NCBI GenBank assembly: GCA_020832725.1
Contig: JAFIEC010000195.1
Location: forward strand, 1-5,334
Source of the DNA: Paracoccaceae bacterium
GTDB lineage: Bacteria; Pseudomonadota; Alphaproteobacteria; Rhodobacterales; Rhodobacteraceae
Length of the DNA: 5,334 nt
Direction of reading: 5' to 3'
The notes beneath the pieces are model-generated. The model did not search any database and was not told the DNA's origin. It was given only the letters and a program-made list of their open reading frames with translations. This document shows, in pieces, positions 1 to 4,695 of the stretch (position 1 is the first letter of the stretch; each line of letters begins with the position of its first letter). Both the position numbers and the translations under genes were made by a program.

Positions 1-904
1 GCCGGGCGCGGGGGGGCAGTTGGGGGCGCCGCGGGCCCCCCAGCCCGGCGAGGCGACCGCCGTCGAGCGGGCCGGCCCCGCCCCAGTCGGGGGTGGCGGG
101 ACGGCCGTTCAGGGTGAGCATCGAGAGCCCTCCGCCCTGAAGGGTCAGCTCTTCGGTGACGAGGTTGGCCGGCTGGAAATCAAGCCGCGCCGCCGAGGCC
201 CCGTCCACAAGGGTGGCACCCGAGGCCGTTGTCAGGCGCAGCACCTCGTGGGGTCCGGTGCTCTCGCGCAGCGGGACGAGGGGGGCGATGCCGTCGACCA
301 GCCGCTGCCGCTCGTCCAGCAGGGCGGCGGCATCGCGCCCGGCGACGCGGTGCACGCGGATATCCTCGTTGAGGGTGGCGATGCGGGAGAGGCTGTCGTT
401 CATCCGGGCGACATCGGCGGCGATCGCGCGATCGGCCGCGCCGCGATGCTCCTGCACCTGGCCACCGAGATCACCGAGATGGCCGGTCAGGGCCTCGGCC
501 TGGGCAAGGACGCGTGCCAGCGCGCCACTGTCCTCGGGGCGGGAGGCGGCCTGGATCAACGCGGTCTCGAGGCCGGCGAGGCGGGCGGCGAGGCTGTCCT
601 CGCCCTCGGCCGCGCCAAAGGCACGCTCGAGCGCGCGCAGCCCCTCCAGCGGGGTGTCGGCGGCGGCGCGGGCGGCCCGGGCGAGGCGGTGTTCCTGCAT
701 CAGCGGAACATCCACCTCCCGGCGGAGGGAGGCCACCCGCACGCCCGCCCCCTCTCCGGCGACGGAGACCGAGACCATCTCCACCCGGCGGGGGGCGTAG
801 CCCTCGGTCATGGCATTGGCGACATTGGAGGAGACGACCTGCGCCGCGCGCGAGGCGGCGGCCAGGCCGCTTGCCGCATTCGAGAGGGCACCGGAGAGGG
901 ACAT
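1..904 (-). CDS. flgK: Flagellar hook-associated protein 1 FlgK (N-terminal part, cut by window edge)
   Basis: FlgK forms the first ring of the hook-filament junction outside the cell and is exported by the flagellar type III apparatus. About 301 codons are visible; the C-terminus lies beyond position 1. The N-terminus (MSLSGALSNAASGLAAASRA, then QVVSSNVANAMTEGYAPRRVE) is the rod/hook family helix with the S-N-x-A-N-A-x-x-x-G-Y signature of FlgK. Residues around 60-200 are rich in Ala, Leu, Arg and Glu, as in the helical D0/D1 region. The ATG at 902-904 is preceded by AGGAG about nine bases upstream, and it starts 27 nt after the flgE stop, so the two genes are probably co-transcribed. Odd point: the last 15-20 residues before the edge (after the G-G-R-L-A-G-L stretch) are Pro/Arg-rich and do not resemble the usual helical FlgK continuation. 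A frameshift in the G/C runs at 10-50 is possible but cannot be settled here. Confidence 0.88.
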   Translation of the reverse strand, partial: MSLSGALSNAASGLAAASRAAQVVSSNVANAMTEGYAPRRVEMVSVSVAGEGAGVRVASLRREVDVPLMQEHRLARAARAAADTPLEGLRALERAFGAAEGEDSLAARLAGLETALIQAASRPEDSGALARVLAQAEALTGHLGDLGGQVQEHRGAADRAIAADVARMNDSLSRIATLNEDIRVHRVAGRDAAALLDERQRLVDGIAPLVPLRESTGPHEVLRLTTASGATLVDGASAARLDFQPANLVTEELTLQGGGLSMLTLNGRPATPDWGGAGPLDGGRLAGLGGPRRPQLPPRAR

Positions 905-931
905 GGTTCAGGTCTCCTGCGGGCGGGGGCC

Positions 932-2233
932 CTATCGCTTGATGTTGGTGGTTTCCTGAAGCATCTCGTCCACCGCCTGGATCACCTTGGCGTTGGAGGA
1001 ATAGGCCCGCTGGGTCTGGATCAGGCGGGTAAGCTCGGCCGCGACATCGGTCGCCGATTCCTCGCGCGAGAAGCCCAGCATCTCTCCGACAGGGCCGGTT
1101 CCGGCCTGCCAGAGCAGGAACGAGCCGCTTTGCGGCGAGACCTGGTAGGCACCGTTGCCCACCGGCATCAGCCCGTTGGGATTGGGCACGTCCACCACCG
1201 GGACCTGGAACACGGGCCGGGTCAGCCCGACATCGTAGATGGCCTGCACCACGCCTGCGCGATCGACCTCGATCGCGGTGAGGTTGCCCACCGGGGCCCC
1301 GTTCTTGGAGATGGAGATGGGCGCGAAGCGGTCGGAGAGCTGCGACAGCCCGCCCGGCAGGCCGGGGCGGCCGAGGGCGATGGCCATCGGCCCGCCCGCG
1401 ACCTCGAAGGCGATCTCTCCGGCCTCGGGGTCATAGGTGCCACCATCGAGCGCATCGATCGCGACGATGCGGCCCCCCAGCCCGCGGGCATCGTCGAAGG
1501 TCACGCGGAAGGACGCCACCTCCTCGCCGCCGGCGGCATGGTCGAGCACGCCCAGCACCCAGGAATTGGACATTCCCGCAGCGGGTGTTTCGGGGGTGAA
1601 GACCATCTCCAGCCGCTCGGACGTGCCGAGGTTGCCGAAATATTCCACCGACAGGTTGTAGGGCTCACCGCTGGCGTCGGCCTCGGTGGCGGTGGCGGGC
1701 AGGTTGAGCGCCACGTCGATTCGGGTGGTCGGCTCTCCCGCAAGCTCTCCGAGACCCACGCGCACCGGGCGGAGCGATTCGCCCGAATCGCGCGCCCCGG
1801 CGATCACGTTGCCGTCGGGGCCGAAGGGCCAGCCCAGCAGGACCATACCGGCCTCGTTGCGCAGAAAGCCGTTGGCATCGGCGCGAAACGAGCCGGTGGG
1901 CACCAGCGACAGCGGCAGCGCCGAGTCGCCGGGGGTGCCGGTGACGGCGGTCACCGGCAGCATGCCCCGCCCCGAGATGGCGATATCGGTGGGGTTGGTG
2001 CTGGTGGTGAGCGATCCGCGCTCGTCGATGAGGCGGTAGCTGTGGGCGCGCACGCCCCCGGCCGAATAGACCCCGCCGCCGCCGCCACCCGCGACCAGCG
2101 ACTGGAAGTCGGTCACCGCGCGCTTGTAGCCGTTGGTGGAGGAATTGGCGATGTTGTCGGAAATCGTGGCCAGCCGCGTGCCGTTCACGTTGAGCCCCGC
2201 CACCGAGGCATTGAGGGAAGAGGAAATCGTCAT
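932..2233 (-). CDS. flgE: Flagellar hook protein FlgE
   Basis: The 433-residue product is the building block of the flagellar hook, the universal joint outside the outer membrane. Residues 4-43 are the rod/hook N-terminal motif (SSLNASVAGLNVNGTRLATI followed by SDNIANSSTNGYKRAVTDF). Residues of about 75-95 contain the N-P-T-D-I-A-I-S-G-R-G-M segment typical of hook and rod proteins. The middle (about 160-290) fits the surface domain of FlgE, and the last 40 residues (LTRLIQTQRAYSSNAKVIQA then VDEMLQETTNIKR) are the C-terminal basal-body motif. Length is normal for an alphaproteobacterial FlgE. The ATG at 2231-2233 has AGGAGA eight to ten bases upstream. A six-glycine run at residues 49-54 follows the N-terminal helix. 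The gene lies 129 nt after motB, with a hairpin and a CtrA-like site in between, and 27 nt before flgK. FlgG-type rod proteins are the nearest alternative, but length, central region and position next to flgK favour FlgE. Confidence 0.93.
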   Translation of the reverse strand: MTISSSLNASVAGLNVNGTRLATISDNIANSSTNGYKRAVTDFQSLVAGGGGGGVYSAGGVRAHSYRLIDERGSLTTSTNPTDIAISGRGMLPVTAVTGTPGDSALPLSLVPTGSFRADANGFLRNEAGMVLLGWPFGPDGNVIAGARDSGESLRPVRVGLGELAGEPTTRIDVALNLPATATEADASGEPYNLSVEYFGNLGTSERLEMVFTPETPAAGMSNSWVLGVLDHAAGGEEVASFRVTFDDARGLGGRIVAIDALDGGTYDPEAGEIAFEVAGGPMAIALGRPGLPGGLSQLSDRFAPISISKNGAPVGNLTAIEVDRAGVVQAIYDVGLTRPVFQVPVVDVPNPNGLMPVGNGAYQVSPQSGSFLLWQAGTGPVGEMLGFSREESATDVAAELTRLIQTQRAYSSNAKVIQAVDEMLQETTNIKR

Positions 2234-2287
2234 CGGGCCTGTCTCCTGCTCAGGCGGATCGGATGCAGGCAGATTGCGCGCGCAGCC

Positions 2288-2302
2288 TTAACGGGCGCCT
2301 AA
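2288..2302 (-). promoter_or_regulatory. CtrA-like binding site upstream of flgE
   Basis: On the minus strand this reads TTAG-N7-TTAA, a 7/8 match to the CtrA full-site consensus TTAA-N7-TTAA. It ends 54 nt before the flgE ATG. CtrA is known to control flagellar genes in Caulobacter and in several Rhodobacterales. The match and spacing are seen in the sequence; binding is inferred. I saw no convincing sigma-54 or sigma-28 promoter in the same interval. Confidence 0.45.
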
Positions 2303-2318
2303 CGCCCCCCGGCACGGC

Positions 2319-2343
2319 TCGCGGGCCCGGCATGGGCCCGCGA
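2319..2343 (-). terminator. Hairpin in the motB-flgE gap, possible terminator or mRNA-stabilising stem
   Basis: The arms TCGCGGGCCC (2319-2328) and GGGCCCGCGA (2334-2343) are perfectly complementary over 10 bp, with a 5-nt loop. It begins about 20 nt beyond the motB stop. No T-run follows on either strand, so it is not a canonical intrinsic terminator. It may attenuate or protect the motB end of the transcript, with flgE restarting from its own promoter. The stem itself is certain; its role is inferred. Confidence 0.45.
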
Positions 2344-2367
2344 TTCACGTGATTCACGCGATTCAGG
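2342..2367 (-). repeat. 9-bp tandem repeat (three copies) spanning the motB stop
   Basis: Three copies of a GATTCACG-like unit start at 2342, 2351 and 2360; the first two are identical and the third differs at its seventh base. Read on the minus strand in the motB frame, each unit supplies a TGA, giving three in-frame stops nine bases apart, the first being the motB stop itself. It looks like local tandem duplication of the gene end, or a back-up stop arrangement. The last unit abuts the downstream hairpin. Confidence 0.7.
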
Positions 2368-3244
2368 GGATCGTGCGCAGGATGGTCACTTCCAGCCGGT
2401 TGTCGCGCACTGCCCCCCCGCCCGCCGAAGGCAGCCGGCTGCCCTGGCCCGTCACCTCGTGCAGGCGCGGGCCGACCACGCCCCCCGATTCGATCAGGCC
2501 CCGCAGCGTCTCGGCCCGGGCCGCGCTGAGACCCCAGGGCGAGGCTGCGCCCGGCGCGGTCGCGACCGGGGCCGCCCCCTCCGCAGCGGCGGCCGCGACA
2601 TGCCCGGCGATCGAGACGGGGTTGTCGACCGCGCCAAGCGCCTCGGCCAGCACCGCCGCCAGCGCGCGCAGCACCGGCCGGGGCACATCGCGGCCCGCCA
2701 GGAACAGCGGCGCCTCCTCGAGGTCGAACAGCTCGATCACCAGGCCCGCCTCGGTCACCCTTGTGGCGACATGGCGGAACAGGTCGCCCGGAGCCTCGGC
2801 GGAATCGGTCCGCCCCTCCAGCCGCTCCACGATCTGGCGGAGCAGGCGGGCCTCCTCGGAGGCGCGGTCCTGCGGGGGGCCGTCGCCCTCCTCGCGGCGG
2901 CCCGAGAGGCCCGGCATCGCCCCCTCTTCGGGGCGGGTGCGGGCGGCGCGGGCGACCTGGGCCAGCCGCTCCTCGACATAGATGCTGTCGCCGCCGAAGG
3001 CCCCGTCCCCCCCGCCCGAGGCGCGGTTGATGGGAATCGTCGGGTTGAAGTAATCCGCCAGGCCCTTGCGCTGCTTTTCGGTGGTGGCATTGATCAGCCA
3101 CATCAGCATGAAGAACGCCATCATGGCGGTGACGAAATCGGCATAGGCCACCTTCCAGGCACCACCGTGATGGCCTGCCTCGGCAGCCCTTCTGCGTTTG
3201 CGAACGATTCGCGGCGCGTTCGCGCGCCCCGCATTTGCGGCCAT
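2363..3244 (-). CDS. motB: Flagellar motor stator protein MotB
   Basis: MotB pairs with MotA in the inner membrane to form the ion channel that drives flagellar rotation; its periplasmic domain anchors the stator to peptidoglycan. The product has 293 residues. A basic N-terminus (R-K-R-R-R at 15-19) is followed by HHGGAWKVAYADFVTAMMAF and a single membrane span (about 33-52). Asp36 in Y-A-D-F-V matches the essential ion-carrying Asp32 of E. coli MotB. K-G-L-A-D-Y-F-N-P at 60-68 fits the plug region. A charged linker (about 75-150) leads to an OmpA-like C-terminal domain with N-P-V-S-I-A-G-H (208-215), L-S-A-A-R (239-243) and a D-N-R-L-E-V end (281-286). The usual G-H-T-D loop reads G-H-V-A followed by an Ala-rich insertion, so the peptidoglycan-contacting Asp is missing while Arg243 is kept. 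The start chosen is ATG 3242-3244, with a GAAGGGG ribosome site; longer in-frame upstream sequence lacks MotB character. motA is not in the window. Confidence 0.93.
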   Translation of the reverse strand: MAANAGRANAPRIVRKRRRAAEAGHHGGAWKVAYADFVTAMMAFFMLMWLINATTEKQRKGLADYFNPTIPINRASGGGDGAFGGDSIYVEERLAQVARAARTRPEEGAMPGLSGRREEGDGPPQDRASEEARLLRQIVERLEGRTDSAEAPGDLFRHVATRVTEAGLVIELFDLEEAPLFLAGRDVPRPVLRALAAVLAEALGAVDNPVSIAGHVAAAAAEGAAPVATAPGAASPWGLSAARAETLRGLIESGGVVGPRLHEVTGQGSRLPSAGGGAVRDNRLEVTILRTIP

Positions 3245-3286
3245 GCGCACCCCCTTCGCCCCCGAGACCAACCTAGGGGGCACCCA

Positions 3287-3301
3287 TGAACGCGCGCTTA
3301 A
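3287..3301 (-). promoter_or_regulatory. CtrA-like binding site upstream of motB
   Basis: On the minus strand this reads TTAA-GCGCGCG-TTCA, again 7/8 to TTAA-N7-TTAA, ending 42 nt before the motB ATG. The same near-match with the same half-site spacing occurs ahead of flgE. Regulation of motB by CtrA is inferred from this and from known CtrA control of motility in Rhodobacterales. Confidence 0.45.
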
Positions 3302-3313
3302 TGCCCGACAGGG

Positions 3314-3348
3314 GTCAATATATCCCGAGTGAAACAATCGGGTTTGAC
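3314..3348. repeat. Nested inverted repeat in the motB/iron-operon divergent promoter region
   Basis: The outer arms GTCAA (3314-3318) and TTGAC (3344-3348) enclose inner arms CCCGA (3324-3328) and TCGGG (3338-3342), around a 9-nt centre. The two dyads are offset slightly, with five bases between the left arms and one between the right arms. The right outer arm overlaps the proposed -35 hexamer of the iron operon, a position suited to a repressor or activator site. It matches none of the Irr, RirA (TGA-N9-TCA) or Fur consensus patterns I could test by eye. Confidence 0.4.
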
Positions 3349-3371
3349 TTCGCCCGCCGATCCTGTAGCAT
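3344..3371 (+). promoter_or_regulatory. Predicted sigma-70-type promoter of the orf48-hemP-bfd-bfr operon
   Basis: TTGACT (3344-3349) is a 5/6 match to the -35 consensus. It is followed after 16 nt by TAGCAT (3366-3371), a 4/6 match to the -10 consensus. Transcription would start near 3378, leaving a leader of about 60 nt before the first ATG. The -35 lies in the AT-richer centre of the intergenic region. Predicted from sequence only. Confidence 0.5.
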
Positions 3372-3426
3372 GAGTCCAACCAAGCCACCCGTTGCGGGAA
3401 GCCCGGTGAGAAGGGACGACCACAAC

Positions 3427-3432
3427 AGGAGG
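3427..3432 (+). promoter_or_regulatory. Strong Shine-Dalgarno for the 48-codon gene
   Basis: A perfect AGGAGG is placed five bases before the ATG at 3438. It is the strongest ribosome site in the window and the main reason for accepting the short frame that follows as a real gene. Confidence 0.75.
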
Positions 3433-3437
3433 GAGCG

Positions 3438-3584
3438 ATGACCGCACCAACCGGTCCGAAGGTGCCCGACATGCACGAGAAGGCCGCGCTTCTCGACGAG
3501 GCGATGCGGATCCTGTCGGAGGGGCTGCACATGCCCGATTTCCCGCTGGAGCGCCTGCTCGACCGCGTCGGAGAGCCGCAATGA
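3438..3584 (+). CDS. Small protein of unknown function, first gene of hemP-bfd-bfr operon
   Basis: I do not recognise this 48-residue product as a named family. It begins M-T-A-P-T-G-P-K-V-P-D-M-H, then has a likely amphipathic helix E-K-A-A-L-L-D-E-A-M-R-I-L-S-E-G-L (14-30), then H-M-P-D-F-P-L-E-R-L-L-D-R-V (31-44). It has no cysteine, no signal peptide and no membrane span; two histidines and four methionines are present. It is supported as a gene by the perfect AGGAGG upstream, the promoter ahead of it, and the ATGA overlap with hemP, which implies translational coupling. The context suggests a role in iron or heme handling, but this is inference only. It could be a small regulator or partner of HemP, or a leader ORF whose translation tunes hemP. 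Confidence 0.72.
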   Translation: MTAPTGPKVPDMHEKAALLDEAMRILSEGLHMPDFPLERLLDRVGEPQ

Positions 3585-3766
3585 CGGCCGCCGCCCGCCC
3601 TGCGGCACTTCAGGCCGGAAACGGGGCCGCGACCGGCACCCTCAGCCTGCCCTGCCACGACGCCCGCCAACTGGCCGAGGGTGGCAATCAGGCCTTCATC
3701 ATGCTGGACGGGCAGGTCTATACCCTGCGCATCACCCGCGCCGGCAAGCTCATCCTGACGAAATGA
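3581..3766 (+). CDS. hemP: Hemin uptake protein HemP family
   Basis: The 61-residue product carries the HemP/HmuP signature in its second half: G-G-N-Q-A-F-I-M-L-D-G-Q-V-Y-T-L-R-I-T-R-A-G-K at 34-56, then L-I-L-T-K at the C-terminus. The N-terminal half is low-complexity and Ala-rich, as is common in this family, with a single cysteine at residue 25. HemP proteins are small, cytoplasmic and linked genetically to heme uptake; in rhizobia and Burkholderia the relative HmuP acts as an activator of the heme receptor gene. The exact biochemical role is not established from this sequence. The start ATG overlaps the stop of the preceding gene by four bases and has GGAGAG five bases upstream (3570-3575). 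No heme receptor or hmu transport gene is visible here; the partners are bfd and bfr, so the gene sits in an iron-storage setting. Family assignment is firm, function less so. Confidence 0.9.
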   Translation: MTAAARPAALQAGNGAATGTLSLPCHDARQLAEGGNQAFIMLDGQVYTLRITRAGKLILTK

Positions 3767-3779
3767 CCGGGCTGAACCC

Positions 3780-3986
3780 ATGATCGTGTGCCACTGCCAG
3801 TCGATATCCGACAGCCAGATCCGCGAGGCGGTGGATATTCTGCGCGCCGAGACGCCCGATCTCATCGTCACGCCCGGAAAGGTCTATCGCGCGCTGGGCA
3901 AGCAGTCCGATTGCGGCGGGTGTCTGCCGCTGTTTCTGGACACGCTGGGCGGCTGTGATATGTTTTCCGTTCCCCGGCTGCGCTAG
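3780..3986 (+). CDS. bfd: Bacterioferritin-associated ferredoxin Bfd
   Basis: The 68-residue protein is a Bfd-type [2Fe-2S] ferredoxin. The cluster ligands are visible as C4-H-C6 and C45-G-G-C48, and the fold motif I-S-D-S-Q-I-R-E-A-V (9-18) matches the Fer2_BFD domain, which covers nearly the whole chain. In the studied systems Bfd docks on bacterioferritin and passes electrons through the Bfr heme, so that stored ferric iron is reduced and released. That fits bfr as the next gene. There is an extra cysteine at residue 59 outside the ligand set. The start is 13 nt after the hemP stop; the ribosome site is weak (only a CGGG run), so translation may depend on coupling with hemP. Bfd domains also occur in larger enzymes, but here the protein stands alone at the usual length. 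Confidence 0.93.
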   Translation: MIVCHCQSISDSQIREAVDILRAETPDLIVTPGKVYRALGKQSDCGGCLPLFLDTLGGCDMFSVPRLR

Positions 3987-4006
3987 CGCCCGCCGGCCAC
4001 CATCAC

Positions 4007-4024
4007 GCGCGGACCATTCCGCGC
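4007..4024 (+). other. Intercistronic hairpin between bfd and bfr
   Basis: The arms GCGCGGA (4007-4013) and TCCGCGC (4018-4024) form a perfect 7-bp stem with a CCAT loop, ending 20 nt before the bfr ATG and just ahead of its ribosome site. No T-run follows, so it is not a standard terminator. It may protect or separate the bfr part of the message, allowing more Bfr than Bfd to be made. The stem is seen; the role is inferred. Confidence 0.4.
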
Positions 4025-4044
4025 AGGCAGCACAGGATCTCACC

Positions 4045-4530
4045 ATGAAGGGCGACCCCAAGGTCATCGAATACCTCAACAAGGCCGTGCGCAGCGAGCT
4101 GACAGCCGTCAGCCAGTACTGGCTGCACTACCGCCTGCAGGAGGATTGGGGCTATGGCAGGATCGCCGCCAAGTCCCGCGCCGAAAGCATCGAGGAGATG
4201 CAGCACGCCGACCGGCTGATCGCGCGGATCATCTTTCTGGGCGGGCATCCGAACCTGCAGAAGCTCGACCCGCTCCGGATCGGCCAGAACCTCCGCGAGA
4301 CGCTCGATTGCGACCTCGCCGCCGAACTCGAGGCCCGCGCCCTCTATATCGAGGCCCGGGACCAATGCGAGAAGGCGGGCGATTACGTCACCAAGGGCCT
4401 GTTCGAAGAGCTGATCACCGACGAGGAAGACCATATCGACTTCCTCGAGACCCAGATCGACCTGTTCGAATCCCTGGGCGAGAAGCACTACGGCCTGCTC
4501 AACGCGACCCCGGCGAATTCGGCCGAATAG
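4045..4530 (+). CDS. bfr: Bacterioferritin (heme-containing iron-storage ferritin)
   Basis: The 161-residue subunit of a 24-mer shell oxidises Fe(II) and stores it as a ferric mineral in the cytoplasm. All ferroxidase ligands fall at the E. coli Bfr positions: Glu18, Glu51, His54, Glu94, Glu127 and His130, with Tyr25 also present. Met52, the axial ligand of the inter-subunit heme, is kept, so this is a heme-binding Bfr and not a plain ferritin or Dps. The four-helix pattern is complete (about 5-35, 38-65, 83-112, 115-145) and the length is typical. The ATG at 4045 fits the canonical M-K-G-D-P-K-V-I-E-Y-L-N start. AGGAT lies eight bases upstream, and the in-frame sequence further upstream is not Bfr-like. 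The gene is 58 nt after bfd and is followed by a strong terminator, making it the last gene of the operon. Its partner Bfd is encoded next to it. Confidence 0.96.
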   Translation: MKGDPKVIEYLNKAVRSELTAVSQYWLHYRLQEDWGYGRIAAKSRAESIEEMQHADRLIARIIFLGGHPNLQKLDPLRIGQNLRETLDCDLAAELEARALYIEARDQCEKAGDYVTKGLFEELITDEEDHIDFLETQIDLFESLGEKHYGLLNATPANSAE

Positions 4531-4563
4531 GTCGGGCAGGCCCGGCAGCCCATTGCGGCATGA

Positions 4564-4589
4564 GGGGGCACCCGGTCGGGTGCCCCCTT
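4564..4589 (+). terminator. Intrinsic-type terminator after bfr
   Basis: The arms GGGGGCACCC (4564-4573) and GGGTGCCCCC (4578-4587) form a perfect 10-bp stem with a 4-nt loop, 33 nt after the bfr stop. Only two T residues follow directly, so the U-tract is poor, as is frequent in GC-rich genomes. It most likely ends the hemP-bfd-bfr transcript. Confidence 0.75.
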
Positions 4590-4610
4590 GCGTTGCGGCC
4601 CTGTCCCGGG

Positions 4611-4627
4611 GGGCCCGATCCGGGCCC
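4611..4627. other. Short GC palindrome between bfr terminator and transporter gene
   Basis: GGGCCCG (4611-4617) and CGGGCCC (4621-4627) are complementary around a 3-nt ATC centre. It sits 23 nt beyond the bfr terminator stem and about 70 nt before the transporter ATG. It could be a second back-up terminator stem or chance in GC-rich DNA; no T-run follows it. The remaining bases to 4695 hold no promoter that I can support. Confidence 0.3.
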
Positions 4628-4695
4628 GGTCGCCCGGCTCCGGTTATGCGAATGGTAACGCCCGCACGTCAGACCTGCCTCAAAGCGGAGGCGGC

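Noticed and set aside
20..2302. A 760-codon open frame on the plus strand opposite flgK and flgE
   Set aside because: It is codon-aligned antisense to two clear flagellar genes in GC-rich DNA, where the opposite frame seldom meets stops. Its translation is Gly/His/Arg-rich low complexity with no family motif, and it runs across the flgK-flgE gap and the promoter region.
3319..3348. Sigma-28-like flagellar promoter for motB on the minus strand (CAAA-N15 then a box ending GATAT)
   Set aside because: Only about half of the -10 box matches GCCGATAA, and the position overlaps the dyad of the iron operon; too weak to annotate.
3302..3437. Irr, RirA or Fur box in front of the iron operon
   Set aside because: I looked for TTTAGAA/TTCTAAA-type, TGA-N9-TCA and Fur-like 19-bp palindromes and found none with an acceptable match; only the unassigned nested dyad remains.
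3245..3871. Upstream in-frame extension of motB by 209 codons
   Set aside because: The extension runs antisense through the 48-codon gene, hemP and the start of bfd and shows no MotB character. The ATG at 3242-3244 has a ribosome site and gives a normal N-terminus.
3955..4044. Earlier in-frame start for bfr, overlapping the end of bfd
   Set aside because: The additional 30 residues are not bacterioferritin-like, whereas the ATG at 4045 gives the canonical N-terminus and places every ferroxidase ligand at standard numbering.
4003..4488. 161-codon minus-strand frame opposite bfr
   Set aside because: It is an antisense shadow of bfr; its helix-like look comes from complementing the Glu/Leu/Ala-rich codons of Bfr.
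4588..4695. TTG-started N-terminal extension of the transporter frame
   Set aside because: It begins inside the bfr terminator stem region, lacks a ribosome site and encodes Pro/Gly/Arg-rich sequence not seen in this family. The ATG at 4696 with GGAGG is better.
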